From assembly GCF_016741875.1 (NCBI RefSeq), contig NZ_JAERRF010000026.1, positions 56,201 to 120,200 of the forward strand: a stretch of DNA of 64,000 nucleotides, read 5' to 3'. Below, piece by piece: positions 33,164 to 41,498 of this stretch. The notes under the pieces were generated by a model. The model did not search any database, was not told the origin of the DNA, and saw only the letters and a program-made list of their open reading frames with translations. Position 1 is the first letter of the stretch, and each line of letters begins with the position of its first letter. This DNA comes from Streptomyces coffeae (GTDB lineage Bacteria; Actinomycetota; Actinomycetes; Streptomycetales; Streptomycetaceae). The translations under genes and the position numbers were made by a program.

Positions 33164-34618
33164 GTGACCACCGAACTGCGTCGTCTGCGCAACTACATCG
33201 ACGGAGAGTTCCGGGACGCCGCGGACGGGCGGACCACGGAGGTGGTCAACCCGGCCACGGGCGATCCGTACGCCACGGCTCCGCTCTCCGGAACGGCGGA
33301 CGTGGACGCGGCGATGGCAGCCGCCGAGGCTGCCTTCCCCGCCTGGCGCGACCTCGTGCCCGGCGAGCGGCAGAAGGCGCTGCTGAAGATCGCCGACGCC
33401 TTCGAGGCGCGGGCGGAGGAGCTGATCGCCGCCGAGTCCGAGAACACCGGCAAGCCGATCGGTCTCACGCGGGACGAGGAGGTCCCGCCGATGATCGACC
33501 AGATCCGCTTCTTCGCGGGCGCGGCCCGGATGCTCGAGGGCCGCTCGGCCGGTGAGTACATGGACGGACTGACCTCGATCATCCGGCGGGAGCCGATCGG
33601 GGTGTGCGCGCAGGTCGCGCCCTGGAACTACCCGATGATGATGGCCGTGTGGAAGTTCGCCCCGGCGCTCGCGGCGGGCAACACGGTCGTCATCAAGCCC
33701 TCGGACACCACCCCCGCCTCCACCGTGCTGATCGCCGAGATCATCGGCGGGGTGCTGGCGGAACTGGGCCATCCGCAGGGTGTCTTCAACGTCATCTGCG
33801 GTGACCGCGAGACCGGACGGCTGATGGTCGAGCACTCCGTGCCCGCCATGGCGTCCATCACCGGGTCGGTACGGGCCGGTATGCAGGTCGCCGAGAGCGC
33901 GTCGAAGGACCTCAAGCGGGTCCACCTGGAGCTCGGCGGCAAGGCGCCCGTCGTGGTCTTCGAGGACAGCGACATCGCCAAGGCGGTCGAGGACATCTCC
34001 GTCGCGGGCTTCTTCAACGCCGGTCAGGACTGCACGGCGGCCACCCGGGTGCTGGTCCACGAGTCCATCCACGACGAGTTCGTGAGCGCCCTGGCCAAGG
34101 CCGCGGCCGAGACCAAGACCGGTGCCCCGGACGACGAGGACGTGCTCTACGGCCCGCTCAACAACGCCAACCAGCTGACCCAGGTCAGCGGCTTCATCGA
34201 CCGGCTGCCCGCGCATGCCAAGGTCGAGGCGGGCGGTCACCGGGTCGGCGAGAAGGGCTACTTCTACGCGCCGACCGTGGTCTCCGGGCTCAAGCAGGAC
34301 GACGAGATCATCCAGCGTGAGGTCTTCGGCCCGGTCATCACCGTCCAGTCCTTCTCGGACGAGGCCCAGGCCGTCTCCTACGCCAACGGCGTGGACTACG
34401 CGCTCGCGTCGTCGGTGTGGACCAAGGACCACGCGCGGGCGATGCGGATGTCCAAGGCCCTGGACTTCGGCTGTGTGTGGATCAACACCCACATCCCGCT
34501 GGTCGCCGAGATGCCGCACGGCGGCTTCAAGAAGTCCGGCTACGGCAAGGACCTGTCGGCCTACGGGTTCGAGGACTACACCCGGATCAAGCACGTGATG
34601 ACGTCGCTGGACGGCTGA
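33164..34618 (+). CDS. Aldehyde dehydrogenase, gamma-aminobutyraldehyde type
   Basis: 484-residue NAD(P)-dependent dehydrogenase. Oxyanion Asn in APWNYPMMM, catalytic Glu in HLELGGKAP, catalytic Cys in NAGQDCTAATR, and C-terminal PHGGFKKSGYGKDLSAYGF. This pattern is closest to PatD/YdcW-type 4-aminobutyraldehyde dehydrogenases, which turn aminobutyraldehyde from putrescine into GABA. The GTG start at 33164 has AGGAGGGG just upstream (33149-33156). It is divergent from the lrp-aminotransferase operon and probably controlled by the same repeats. Confidence 0.9.
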   Translation: MTTELRRLRNYIDGEFRDAADGRTTEVVNPATGDPYATAPLSGTADVDAAMAAAEAAFPAWRDLVPGERQKALLKIADAFEARAEELIAAESENTGKPIGLTRDEEVPPMIDQIRFFAGAARMLEGRSAGEYMDGLTSIIRREPIGVCAQVAPWNYPMMMAVWKFAPALAAGNTVVIKPSDTTPASTVLIAEIIGGVLAELGHPQGVFNVICGDRETGRLMVEHSVPAMASITGSVRAGMQVAESASKDLKRVHLELGGKAPVVVFEDSDIAKAVEDISVAGFFNAGQDCTAATRVLVHESIHDEFVSALAKAAAETKTGAPDDEDVLYGPLNNANQLTQVSGFIDRLPAHAKVEAGGHRVGEKGYFYAPTVVSGLKQDDEIIQREVFGPVITVQSFSDEAQAVSYANGVDYALASSVWTKDHARAMRMSKALDFGCVWINTHIPLVAEMPHGGFKKSGYGKDLSAYGFEDYTRIKHVMTSLDG

Positions 34619-34633
34619 TCCCGCGGAACCCGG

Positions 34634-34670
34634 AAGGGGCACGGACGCGCACACCGCGTCCGTGCCCCTT
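34634..34670. terminator. Bidirectional terminator hairpin
   Basis: Perfect 16-base stem AAGGGGCACGGACGCG / CGCGTCCGTGCCCCTT with loop CACAC. It lies between the stops of the convergent aldehyde dehydrogenase and glycerophosphodiesterase genes and gives A/T pairs at the outer ends on both strands. Strongest stem-loop seen in the window. Confidence 0.85.
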
Positions 34671-34703
34671 CGCCGTGTGCGGGACGCCGGCTGGCGGCGG
34701 ACC

Positions 34704-35393
34704 TCAGCGGCGGCCGAGCAGGGCGCACAGGGCGCCGACGCGATTGGTGGTGATCGCGTCGACGCCCGCGCGCAGCAGCCGGGACATCGAACGGCGGGTG
34801 TCGGCGGTCCAGGCCGAGACCAGCAGTCCGTCGGTGTGGTTGCGGGCCACCAGCTCCTGGGACACCAGCCCGAAGCGGTAGTTGACCCACCGGGGTCGCA
34901 GGACGGTCAGCAGCTCCGGGCGGGGCGGCGCCAGCGTCGTCCAGGTCAGCGCGATCTCGGCGTCCGGGTCGGTGCGGCGGACGGTGCGCAGGGCGGCGAG
35001 CGCGCCGCAGTAGTACACCCGGCCGTCCGCCCCGCTCGCGCGCACCGCGTCGACGGCGGCCGGGGCGGCCGCCGCGTCGGGCAGGTCGATGAGCAGCCGG
35101 GCCGAGTCGGCCGAGGCAAGGGCCTCGCGCAGGGTCGGCACCCCGCCGCCGGTCAGCTCCCGCACCTCGTCGGCGGTCAGCCCGGACAGCGGGCGGTCAT
35201 GGCCCCACAGCCGCTTGAGGGTGGCGTCGTGGAGCAGGACCGGCACTCCGTCGCGGGTGAGCCGTACGTCGATCTCCACGGCGCCCGCCCCGGCGTCGAC
35301 CGCGGAGCGGACCGACGCCAGGGTGTTCTCCCGGTGGACGTACGGATCGCCGCGGTGGCCGACCGGGACACACACCGCGCCCGCCGCGGTCAT
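34704..35393 (-). CDS. Glycerophosphodiester phosphodiesterase
   Basis: 229-residue TIM-barrel enzyme that hydrolyses glycerophosphodiesters from phospholipid turnover. The catalytic motif is present: GHRGDPYVHRENTLASV and VEIDVRLTRDGVPVLLHD (metal-binding Glu/Asp and catalytic His). There is no signal peptide, so it should be cytoplasmic. Its start overlaps the adenosine deaminase stop by ATGA, so it is translated from the same message. Confidence 0.9.
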   Translation of the reverse strand: MTAAGAVCVPVGHRGDPYVHRENTLASVRSAVDAGAGAVEIDVRLTRDGVPVLLHDATLKRLWGHDRPLSGLTADEVRELTGGGVPTLREALASADSARLLIDLPDAAAAPAAVDAVRASGADGRVYYCGALAALRTVRRTDPDAEIALTWTTLAPPRPELLTVLRPRWVNYRFGLVSQELVARNHTDGLLVSAWTADTRRSMSRLLRAGVDAITTNRVGALCALLGRR

Positions 35394-36412
35394 CGGCCCG
35401 CGACCGCCGTGTAGGCGTCGATCTCCGCGCTGAGCCGCGCCTTGCCCTCGGCGTCCAGGAAGGACGCCGCGACCGCGTTCTTGGCGAGGGCCGCGACCCC
35501 GGCCGCGTCGAGGCCGAGCAGCCGGGCGGCCACCGCGTACTCGGTGTTGAGGTCGGTGCTGAACATCGGCGGGTCGTCGCTGTTGATCGTGACCAGCACC
35601 CCGGCCTCGACCATCTGCCGGATCGGGTGCTCGTCGAGCGTGGCGACCGCGCGCGTGGCGATGTTGGAGGTCGGACACACCTCCAGCGGAATGCGGTGCT
35701 CGGCGAGGTGGGCGAGCAGCTTGGGGTCCTGCACGGCGCTGGTGCCGTGGCCGATGCGCTCGGCGCGCAGCTCGGTGAGGGCGTCCCAGATCGTCTGCGG
35801 TCCGGTGGTCTCGCCCGCGTGCGGCACGCTGTGCAGCCCGGCGGCGATCGCGCGGTCGAAGTACGGCTTGAACTGGGGCCGCGGCACACCTATCTCCGGG
35901 CCGCCGAGACCGAAGCTGACCAGCCCCTCGGGAAGCAGCTCGCAGGCGATCCGCGCGGTCTCCTCGGCGGCCGCCAGACCGGCCTCGCCGGGGATGTCGA
36001 AGCACCAGCGCAGCACGGTGCCGAAGTCGGCCTCGGCGCTCTTGCGGGCGTCCTCGATGGCCTCGACGAAGGCGGTGTCCGGGATGCCGCGGCTGGTGGA
36101 GCTGAAGGGGGTCACGGTCAGCTCGGCGTAGCGGATGTGCTGCCGCGCCATGTCACGGGCGATCTCGTAGGTGAGCAGCCGTACGTCGTCGGCGTCCCGG
36201 ATCAGGTCCACCACGGCGAGATAGACCTCGATGAAGTGGGCGAAGTCCCGGAAGACGAAGTAGTCGGCCAGCGCCTGGGGATCGTTTGGCACCCTGGAGT
36301 CCGGGTGGCGGGCGGCGAGTTCGGCCACGATGCGCGGGGACGCCGATCCGACGTGGTGGACATGGAGTTCCGCCTTGGGCAATCCGGCGATGAACGTGCT
36401 GAGATCGGTCAA
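35390..36412 (-). CDS. add: Adenosine deaminase (add-type)
   Basis: 340-residue zinc enzyme that converts adenosine to inosine. The first metal site is KAELHVHHVGSASP (the usual HxH is present). VPHAGETTG holds the third His and Glu, ERIGHGTSA the catalytic His, and INSDDPPMF the metal Asp pair. Members of this group may prefer other aminopurines, so the exact substrate is not certain. First gene of an operon with the phosphodiesterase gene. Confidence 0.9.
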   Translation of the reverse strand: MTDLSTFIAGLPKAELHVHHVGSASPRIVAELAARHPDSRVPNDPQALADYFVFRDFAHFIEVYLAVVDLIRDADDVRLLTYEIARDMARQHIRYAELTVTPFSSTSRGIPDTAFVEAIEDARKSAEADFGTVLRWCFDIPGEAGLAAAEETARIACELLPEGLVSFGLGGPEIGVPRPQFKPYFDRAIAAGLHSVPHAGETTGPQTIWDALTELRAERIGHGTSAVQDPKLLAHLAEHRIPLEVCPTSNIATRAVATLDEHPIRQMVEAGVLVTINSDDPPMFSTDLNTEYAVAARLLGLDAAGVAALAKNAVAASFLDAEGKARLSAEIDAYTAVAGR

Positions 36413-36523
36413 CGAAACCTCCGGGAGACGGCTGTCTGTGGCGGACTCCGGTCATCGTAAGGGGGCGGCCCGGGAGGGCTTGTACAGGCCGTAGCATGGG
36501 CGGACATCGCAGGGGGGAGATCC

Positions 36524-37336
36524 ATGGCCGAGCAGCACGACCAGCCCAGCCCGCAGGACGGGACGGGAGGGCCGCCGGAGTCCGGGCGGCCCCGGCAGCC
36601 GGAGCCGCGCGACCGCGACCCATGGGCTCCGCCCGCGCAGCGGGTGCCGCTGGACAAGCCGGTGCCGCCGCCTTCGGTGGCCGATCAGCCGACGGTCACC
36701 TCCGCCCCGGGACTGCCGCCCCTGCCGCCGCAGCAGCAGCCGCCCGGCGCTCCGCCCTCGGCGACCCCGCCGGGCGCGGTGCCTCCGCCGCCGCCCGCCC
36801 CGACCGGCCCCGGCACCCCCAGTGCCTACCCGGGCGGGCCGTACGGCGCGGCCGGATACGGCGCCCAGGCGACCCCGTACGCGGGCGCACCGTCCTACGG
36901 CCAGCCCGCACCGTACGGGGTGCCCGGCTACGGCCACCCGGGCATGGGTCACCCGGGCCCGGCAGGTCCGTACCCGCCGGGCGCCGGTTACCTGCCGAAC
37001 AACGGCAACGGGACGGCCGCCCTGGTGCTCGGCATCATCGGCGCGGCCCTGTTCTTCAGCATCGTGCTGAGCGTCATCCTCGGGGTGCTCGCGATCGTCT
37101 TCGGCGCGCTCGGCCGCACCAAGGCGGCCACCGGGGAGGCGACCAACGGCGGGATGGCCCTCGCCGGGCTGATCCTCGGCGTGATCGCCGTCGTGGCGAG
37201 CGTGGTGATGGTCTTCGTCTACATCGCCGCGGACGAGGACGACGACGATCCCTACGACCCCTACGACGACACCGCGGCGGTGCTGGTGCTGCCGTCCGCC
37301 GGGTCCCCGCTCTCCGTGGCCGGTATGAGCCGCTGA
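36524..37336 (+). CDS. DUF4190 membrane protein with Pro-rich N-terminus
   Basis: 270-residue protein. Residues 1-160 are disordered Pro/Gly/Tyr-rich (YGxPGYGHPG-like repeats). Two membrane helices follow (ALVLGIIGAALFFSIVLSVI and LAGLILGVIAVVASVVMVF) with the typical GxLGRTKAATGEATNGGMAL loop. After an acidic DDDDPYDPYDD stretch comes an unusual hydrophobic tail that overlaps the convergent NADAR gene by 76 bases, suggesting a lost stop. Such proteins are common in actinobacteria; function unknown. GGGGGGAG precedes the ATG. Confidence 0.82.
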   Translation: MAEQHDQPSPQDGTGGPPESGRPRQPEPRDRDPWAPPAQRVPLDKPVPPPSVADQPTVTSAPGLPPLPPQQQPPGAPPSATPPGAVPPPPPAPTGPGTPSAYPGGPYGAAGYGAQATPYAGAPSYGQPAPYGVPGYGHPGMGHPGPAGPYPPGAGYLPNNGNGTAALVLGIIGAALFFSIVLSVILGVLAIVFGALGRTKAATGEATNGGMALAGLILGVIAVVASVVMVFVYIAADEDDDDPYDPYDDTAAVLVLPSAGSPLSVAGMSR

Positions 37337-37995
37337 CGCGCCTCCATCAGCGCGAAGCCCAGCAGATTCAGCCCGCGCCAGCGGGCCGGGTCCGCCGCCC
37401 GCTCGTCGTCCGCCGCGAGCCCGATGCCCCACACCCGGTCCACCGGGCTCGCCTCGACCAGCACCCGCGACCCGGTGCCCAGCAGATAGTCGCGCAAGCC
37501 AGGATGCTGCCCGAACTTGTGCACACTGCCCTCGACCACGAGCCGGAAGCGATGCTCCCGCCAGACCGCCTCGTCGAACCCGCGCACCGAGCGGCCCGCG
37601 TCCTTGGCCTGCTTGGGGTGGCCCGCCTCCAGCGCCCGCCGCTCGGCGTCGGGATCCCCGAACAGCCGGGCCTTCCCGGCCATCATCCAGTGTTCGGCGG
37701 TGGCGTAGGTGACACCGTCCACGGTGAACGGCGACGGCCACCACTGGCTGAAGCCCCCCGGGCCCACGCCGCCCTCCCGCCGCGGCCGGTGGCCCCAGAA
37801 CCAGACGTACTTCACCCGCTCGCCGCGCGCGGTGAGCCGCGCCAACTCCTCGACGGACCGGGGGCCGCCGTCCGCCGGTGCCCGCCCCGTCACCCCGTTC
37901 GTCACCATGCCGGGGATTCTCGCATCCGCCACCGACAGCACATCCGGGCACCGCGGGTCGTGCCGGTCGGCTGACCGGGTGTGCGTCATGCCCAT
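37261..37995 (-). CDS. NADAR family N-glycosidase-like protein
   Basis: 244-residue protein with the NADAR (DUF1768/YbiA) domain at residues ~60-235: YVWFWGHRP, SQWWPSPFTVDGVTYATAEH, MMAGKARLFGD and DRVWGIGLAADD. Known members remove ADP-ribose from guanine or hydrolyse early riboflavin intermediates. The N-terminal ~50 residues are not conserved; ATG 37989 and ATG 37908 are alternative starts. Its 3' end overlaps the DUF4190 gene. Confidence 0.82.
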   Translation of the reverse strand: MGMTHTRSADRHDPRCPDVLSVADARIPGMVTNGVTGRAPADGGPRSVEELARLTARGERVKYVWFWGHRPRREGGVGPGGFSQWWPSPFTVDGVTYATAEHWMMAGKARLFGDPDAERRALEAGHPKQAKDAGRSVRGFDEAVWREHRFRLVVEGSVHKFGQHPGLRDYLLGTGSRVLVEASPVDRVWGIGLAADDERAADPARWRGLNLLGFALMEARQRLIPATESGDPADGSTSTAAVSS

Positions 37996-38033
37996 AACAT
38001 ATGGCCGATATTCACCAGGAGGGGAGACCATCG

Positions 38034-38468
38034 ATGTCCACCAGCACTCCGGGCCCGCAGCAGGGCCCGTACGACCCCAACCAGCCCTACTCCGCGCCCC
38101 AGCAGGGGTACCAGCCCCCGCCCCCGCCGCAGTACCCCGCCGGAGGCGGCGGCTACCCGGCCGCGCCGCCGGTCTACCCGGGGCAGACCGGGATGCCCAT
38201 GCAGCAGAGCAACGGTATGGGCACCGCCGCGCTGGTCTGCGGCATCGTCGGCCTGGTCTGCGGAATCACCTACTTCCTGTGGGTCTTCGCGGTCATCCTC
38301 GGCATCCTCGCGATCATCTTCGGCGCCATCGGCAAGGGCAAGGTCAGCCGGGGCGAGGCGGCCAACGGGGGCTCGGCGACCGCCGGGCTGGTCTGCGGCA
38401 TCATCGGCATGGTCATCCCGGCCATCTACCTCGCCGCGCTGGACGCCGCCATCGACTCCGTGTTCTAG
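38034..38468 (+). CDS. Small DUF4190 membrane protein
   Basis: 144-residue protein. Gly/Pro/Tyr-rich N-terminus of about 60 residues, then two membrane helices (ALVCGIVGLVCGITYFLWVF and TAGLVCGIIGMVIPAIYLAA) separated by the DUF4190 loop GAIGKGKVSRGEAANGGSAT. Paralogue of the protein at 36524, with the NADAR gene between. The ATG at 38034 follows AGGAGGGGAG (38017-38026). Function unknown. Confidence 0.88.
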   Translation: MSTSTPGPQQGPYDPNQPYSAPQQGYQPPPPPQYPAGGGGYPAAPPVYPGQTGMPMQQSNGMGTAALVCGIVGLVCGITYFLWVFAVILGILAIIFGAIGKGKVSRGEAANGGSATAGLVCGIIGMVIPAIYLAALDAAIDSVF

Positions 38469-38471
38469 CCC

Positions 38472-38548
38472 GGAATCGGTGACCTCCGGCCCTATCCGAT
38501 CACCGAATCCGTCGCGAAACTAAAAAGCAACAACGGAATCCCTTGTTG
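38472..38548. promoter_or_regulatory. Candidate Lrp binding array upstream of the polyamine operon
   Basis: GGAATC-like motifs recur with a 31-32 base period: CGGAATCGG (38471), CCGAATCCG (38503) and CGGAATCCC (38534). The third is part of AACAACGGAATC (38529-38540), the exact reverse complement of the 12-mer at 33063-33074. An inverted pair CAACAA / TTGTTG (38528-38533, 38543-38548) surrounds it. An A-rich stretch ACTAAAAAGC lies beside it, probably near the promoter. Confidence 0.6.
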
Positions 38549-38638
38549 AAGAGAAGGTCCTCTGTCAGGATCGGCCTTCAATTCCGGTTGGAGCGACGCC
38601 ATGGCCTTCTGGGGCCACTGGCGGAGGAGAGCATCGCG

Positions 38639-40159
38639 ATGGATCAGCGGTTCGATGTGACGGAGCGGTTCGCCCAGGGTGCGCAGTACATCGCGGGCCG
38701 ACTGCGCACAGGCGGCTCGGAACGCATACATGCGGTCGTCGACCCGGCCACCGGCGAGCAGGTGTACACCTACCGGCTCGCCGGTCCGGCCGACGTCGAC
38801 GACGCCGTGGCGGCGGCGGAGGCCGCTTTCCCCGAATGGGCGGGCGCCACCCCTGGTGAGCGCTCGGACGCCATGCACCGGTTCGCCGCCGCGCTCGGCG
38901 AGCGGGCCGGGGAACTCGCCTACGCCGAGTCGTTGCAGTGCGGTAAGCCGATCAAGCTCAGCACCGAGTTCGATGTCCCCGGCAGCATCGACAACACCGC
39001 CTTCTTCGCGGGCGCCGCCCGCCATCTGGAGGGCAAGGCGGCGGCCGAGTACAGCGGTGACCACACCTCGTACGTCCGCCGTGAGCCCATCGGCGTCGTC
39101 GGCTCCATCGCCCCCTGGAACTATCCGCTCCAGATGGCGGCGTGGAAGGTCCTCCCGGCGATCGCCGCGGGCAACACGATCGTTCTCAAGCCCGCCGAAC
39201 TCACCCCCCTGACCTCGCTGATGTTCGCGCAGGCGGCCACCGAGGCGGGCATCCCGGACGGCGTCGTCAACATCGTGACCGGCACCGGCCTGGAGGCCGG
39301 TGAACGGCTGGTCGGCCACCCCGGCGTGGCCATGACCTCCTTCACCGGCTCGACCGCGGTCGGCAAGCGGGTGGCCGAACTGGCCACCGCCACCGTCAAG
39401 CGGCTCCACCTCGAACTCGGCGGCAAGGCGCCCTTCGTCGTCTTCGACGACGCGGACGTCGAGGCCGCCGCCCACGGCGCCGTCGCGGGCGCCCTGATCA
39501 ACACCGGCCAGGACTGCACCGCCGCCACCCGCGCGTATGTCCAGCGCCCGCTGTACGACGCGTTCGTGGCCGCCGTCGCCGATCTGATGGCGTCCGTACG
39601 CCTCGGCGACCCCTTCGACCCGCAGACCGACCTCGGCCCCCTCATCTCGCACACCCAACGCGACCGCGTCGCGGGCTTCGTCGAGCGGGCGCGCGGCTAC
39701 GCCACCGTCGTCACCGGCGGTGAGGCCCCCGGCGGCGATCTCGCCAAGGGCGCCTACTACCGGCCCACCCTCATCACCGGCGCCGCCCAGGACAGCGAGA
39801 TCGTCCAGTCCGAGATCTTCGGTCCGGTCCTGGTCGTCCTGCCCTTCGACAGCGACGACGAGGGCCTGGCGCTGGCCAACGACACCCCCTACGGCCTCGC
39901 CGCCTCCGCCTGGAGCCGCGATGTCTACCGGACGAACCGCGCCACCCGCGAGATCAAGGCCGGATGTGTGTGGATCAACGATCACATCCCGATCATCAGT
40001 GAGATGCCGCACGGCGGGATGCGCGCCTCCGGCTACGGCAAGGACATGTCGGCGTACTCCTTCGATGAGTACACGCAGGTCAAGCATGTGATGTTCGACA
40101 ACACGGCCGAGGTCCGCAAGGACTGGCACCGCACGGTCTTCGGGGACCGGCAGACCTGA
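38639..40159 (+). CDS. Aldehyde dehydrogenase, aminobutyraldehyde/gamma-glutamyl type
   Basis: 506-residue enzyme with APWNYPLQM, catalytic Glu in HLELGGKAP, catalytic Cys in NTGQDCTAATR and C-terminal PHGGMRASGYGKDMSAYSF. It is a paralogue of the dehydrogenase at 33164. It heads an operon with the polyamine importer and a PuuB-like oxidase, so a PuuC-like role on gamma-glutamyl-aminobutyraldehyde is plausible. The ATG at 38639 is supported by GGAGGAGA. A tight GC hairpin (CGGCCGGCC/GGCCGGCCG, 40186-40205) separates it from potD. Confidence 0.88.
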   Translation: MDQRFDVTERFAQGAQYIAGRLRTGGSERIHAVVDPATGEQVYTYRLAGPADVDDAVAAAEAAFPEWAGATPGERSDAMHRFAAALGERAGELAYAESLQCGKPIKLSTEFDVPGSIDNTAFFAGAARHLEGKAAAEYSGDHTSYVRREPIGVVGSIAPWNYPLQMAAWKVLPAIAAGNTIVLKPAELTPLTSLMFAQAATEAGIPDGVVNIVTGTGLEAGERLVGHPGVAMTSFTGSTAVGKRVAELATATVKRLHLELGGKAPFVVFDDADVEAAAHGAVAGALINTGQDCTAATRAYVQRPLYDAFVAAVADLMASVRLGDPFDPQTDLGPLISHTQRDRVAGFVERARGYATVVTGGEAPGGDLAKGAYYRPTLITGAAQDSEIVQSEIFGPVLVVLPFDSDDEGLALANDTPYGLAASAWSRDVYRTNRATREIKAGCVWINDHIPIISEMPHGGMRASGYGKDMSAYSFDEYTQVKHVMFDNTAEVRKDWHRTVFGDRQT

Positions 40160-40228
40160 TTCGTGCGGCCACCGCGTGTGGCCCTCGGCCGGCCGGGGCC
40201 GGCCGACACCCTCGAAAGGCACAGCGTC

Positions 40229-41479
40229 ATGGAACCAACCCACGAGCCCGAGAGCCTGTCCCCGCCGCAGATCGCCGCGATCCGCCGCAGTATGACCAGC
40301 GGCCGGATGGCGCTGACCCGCCGCGGCCTGCTGCGCGCGGGCGGCGCCGGGGCGTTCGCCCTCGGCGGGCTCGGGGCGCTGAGCGGCTGCGGCATCCCGC
40401 CCGCGGGGCGCTCCGGGGTGGACAACGCCTCGGATGACCACTCCGACGAGGAGAAGAAGGTCAACTTCTCCAACTGGGCGGAGTACATGGACATCAGCGA
40501 GGACAAGAGGCACCACCCCACGCTGGAGGAGTTCCAGCGGCGCACCGGTATCGCGGTGAAGTACACCGAGGACATCAACGACAACGTGGAGTTCTTCGGG
40601 AAGGTCAAACCGCAGCTGGCGGCGGGCCAGAGCACCGGCCGTGACCTCATCTGCGTCACCGACTGGCTGGCCGCCCGCATGATCAAGCTCGGCTGGATGC
40701 AGAAGCTGGACGCGGCCAACCTGCCGCACGCCTACGCCAATCTGGCGGAGGGCTTCCGCAGCCCCGACTGGGACCCGGGCCGCGCCTACTCCTACACCTG
40801 GACGGGCATCCCCGCCGTCATCGCGTACAACAAGAAGGCCACCGGCGGCCGCAAGATCACCTCCATCTCGCAGCTCCTGGAGGACCCGAAGCTCAAGGGC
40901 CGGGTCGGCATGCTGACCGAGATGCGCGACACCGTCGGGCTGACCCTGCTCGACATGGGCAAGCGGCCGGAGAACGTCACCGCCGACGACTACGACGCCG
41001 CCATCGCCCGGATCCAGAAGGCCGTCGACCGGGGGCAGATCCGCCGGTTCACCGGCGGTGAGTACACCGGTGACCTCGGCAATGGCGACCTGGCGGCGTG
41101 CGTGGCCTGGGCGGGCGACCTGGTCCAGCTGCAACTGGACAAGCCCCAGGTGGAGTTCGCCATCCCGGACGCGGGCTATATGACCTCCACCGACAACCTG
41201 CTGATCCCGAACAAGGCGCGCCACAAGAAAAACGCCGAGCGGCTCATCGACTACTACTACGAGCCCAAGGTCGCCGCGAAGGTCGCCGCCTACATCAACT
41301 ACGTATGTCCGGTCGACGGAGTCCGCGAAGAGCTCGCGAAGATCGACAAGGACCTGGCGGACAACCCCCTGATCATCCCCGACGAGGAGATGACCGCCAA
41401 GTCACATGCCTTCCGCTCACTGTCGAGCAAGGAAGAGACAGCCTTCGAGGAAAAGTTCGCCAAGCTCACCGGCGCCTGA
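40229..41479 (+). CDS. potD: Polyamine ABC transporter substrate-binding lipoprotein
   Basis: 416-residue binding protein of the spermidine/putrescine family. A twin-arginine signal (MALTRRGLLRAGG) ends in a lipobox (ALSGCG), so it is a Tat-exported lipoprotein. VNFSNWAEYMDISEDKRH and PAVIAYNKKATG are PotD-like. Starts at ATG 40229 after AAAGG. First of the importer genes potD-potA-potB-potC. Confidence 0.9.
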   Translation: MEPTHEPESLSPPQIAAIRRSMTSGRMALTRRGLLRAGGAGAFALGGLGALSGCGIPPAGRSGVDNASDDHSDEEKKVNFSNWAEYMDISEDKRHHPTLEEFQRRTGIAVKYTEDINDNVEFFGKVKPQLAAGQSTGRDLICVTDWLAARMIKLGWMQKLDAANLPHAYANLAEGFRSPDWDPGRAYSYTWTGIPAVIAYNKKATGGRKITSISQLLEDPKLKGRVGMLTEMRDTVGLTLLDMGKRPENVTADDYDAAIARIQKAVDRGQIRRFTGGEYTGDLGNGDLAACVAWAGDLVQLQLDKPQVEFAIPDAGYMTSTDNLLIPNKARHKKNAERLIDYYYEPKVAAKVAAYINYVCPVDGVREELAKIDKDLADNPLIIPDEEMTAKSHAFRSLSSKEETAFEEKFAKLTGA

Positions 41480-41498
41480 CAGACGAGGGAAGCCACCC

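Noticed and set aside
36840..37000. Tandem-looking GC-rich repeats in the DUF4190 gene
   Set aside because: They are codon-level repeats of Gly/Pro/Tyr in a disordered protein region, not a DNA repeat element.
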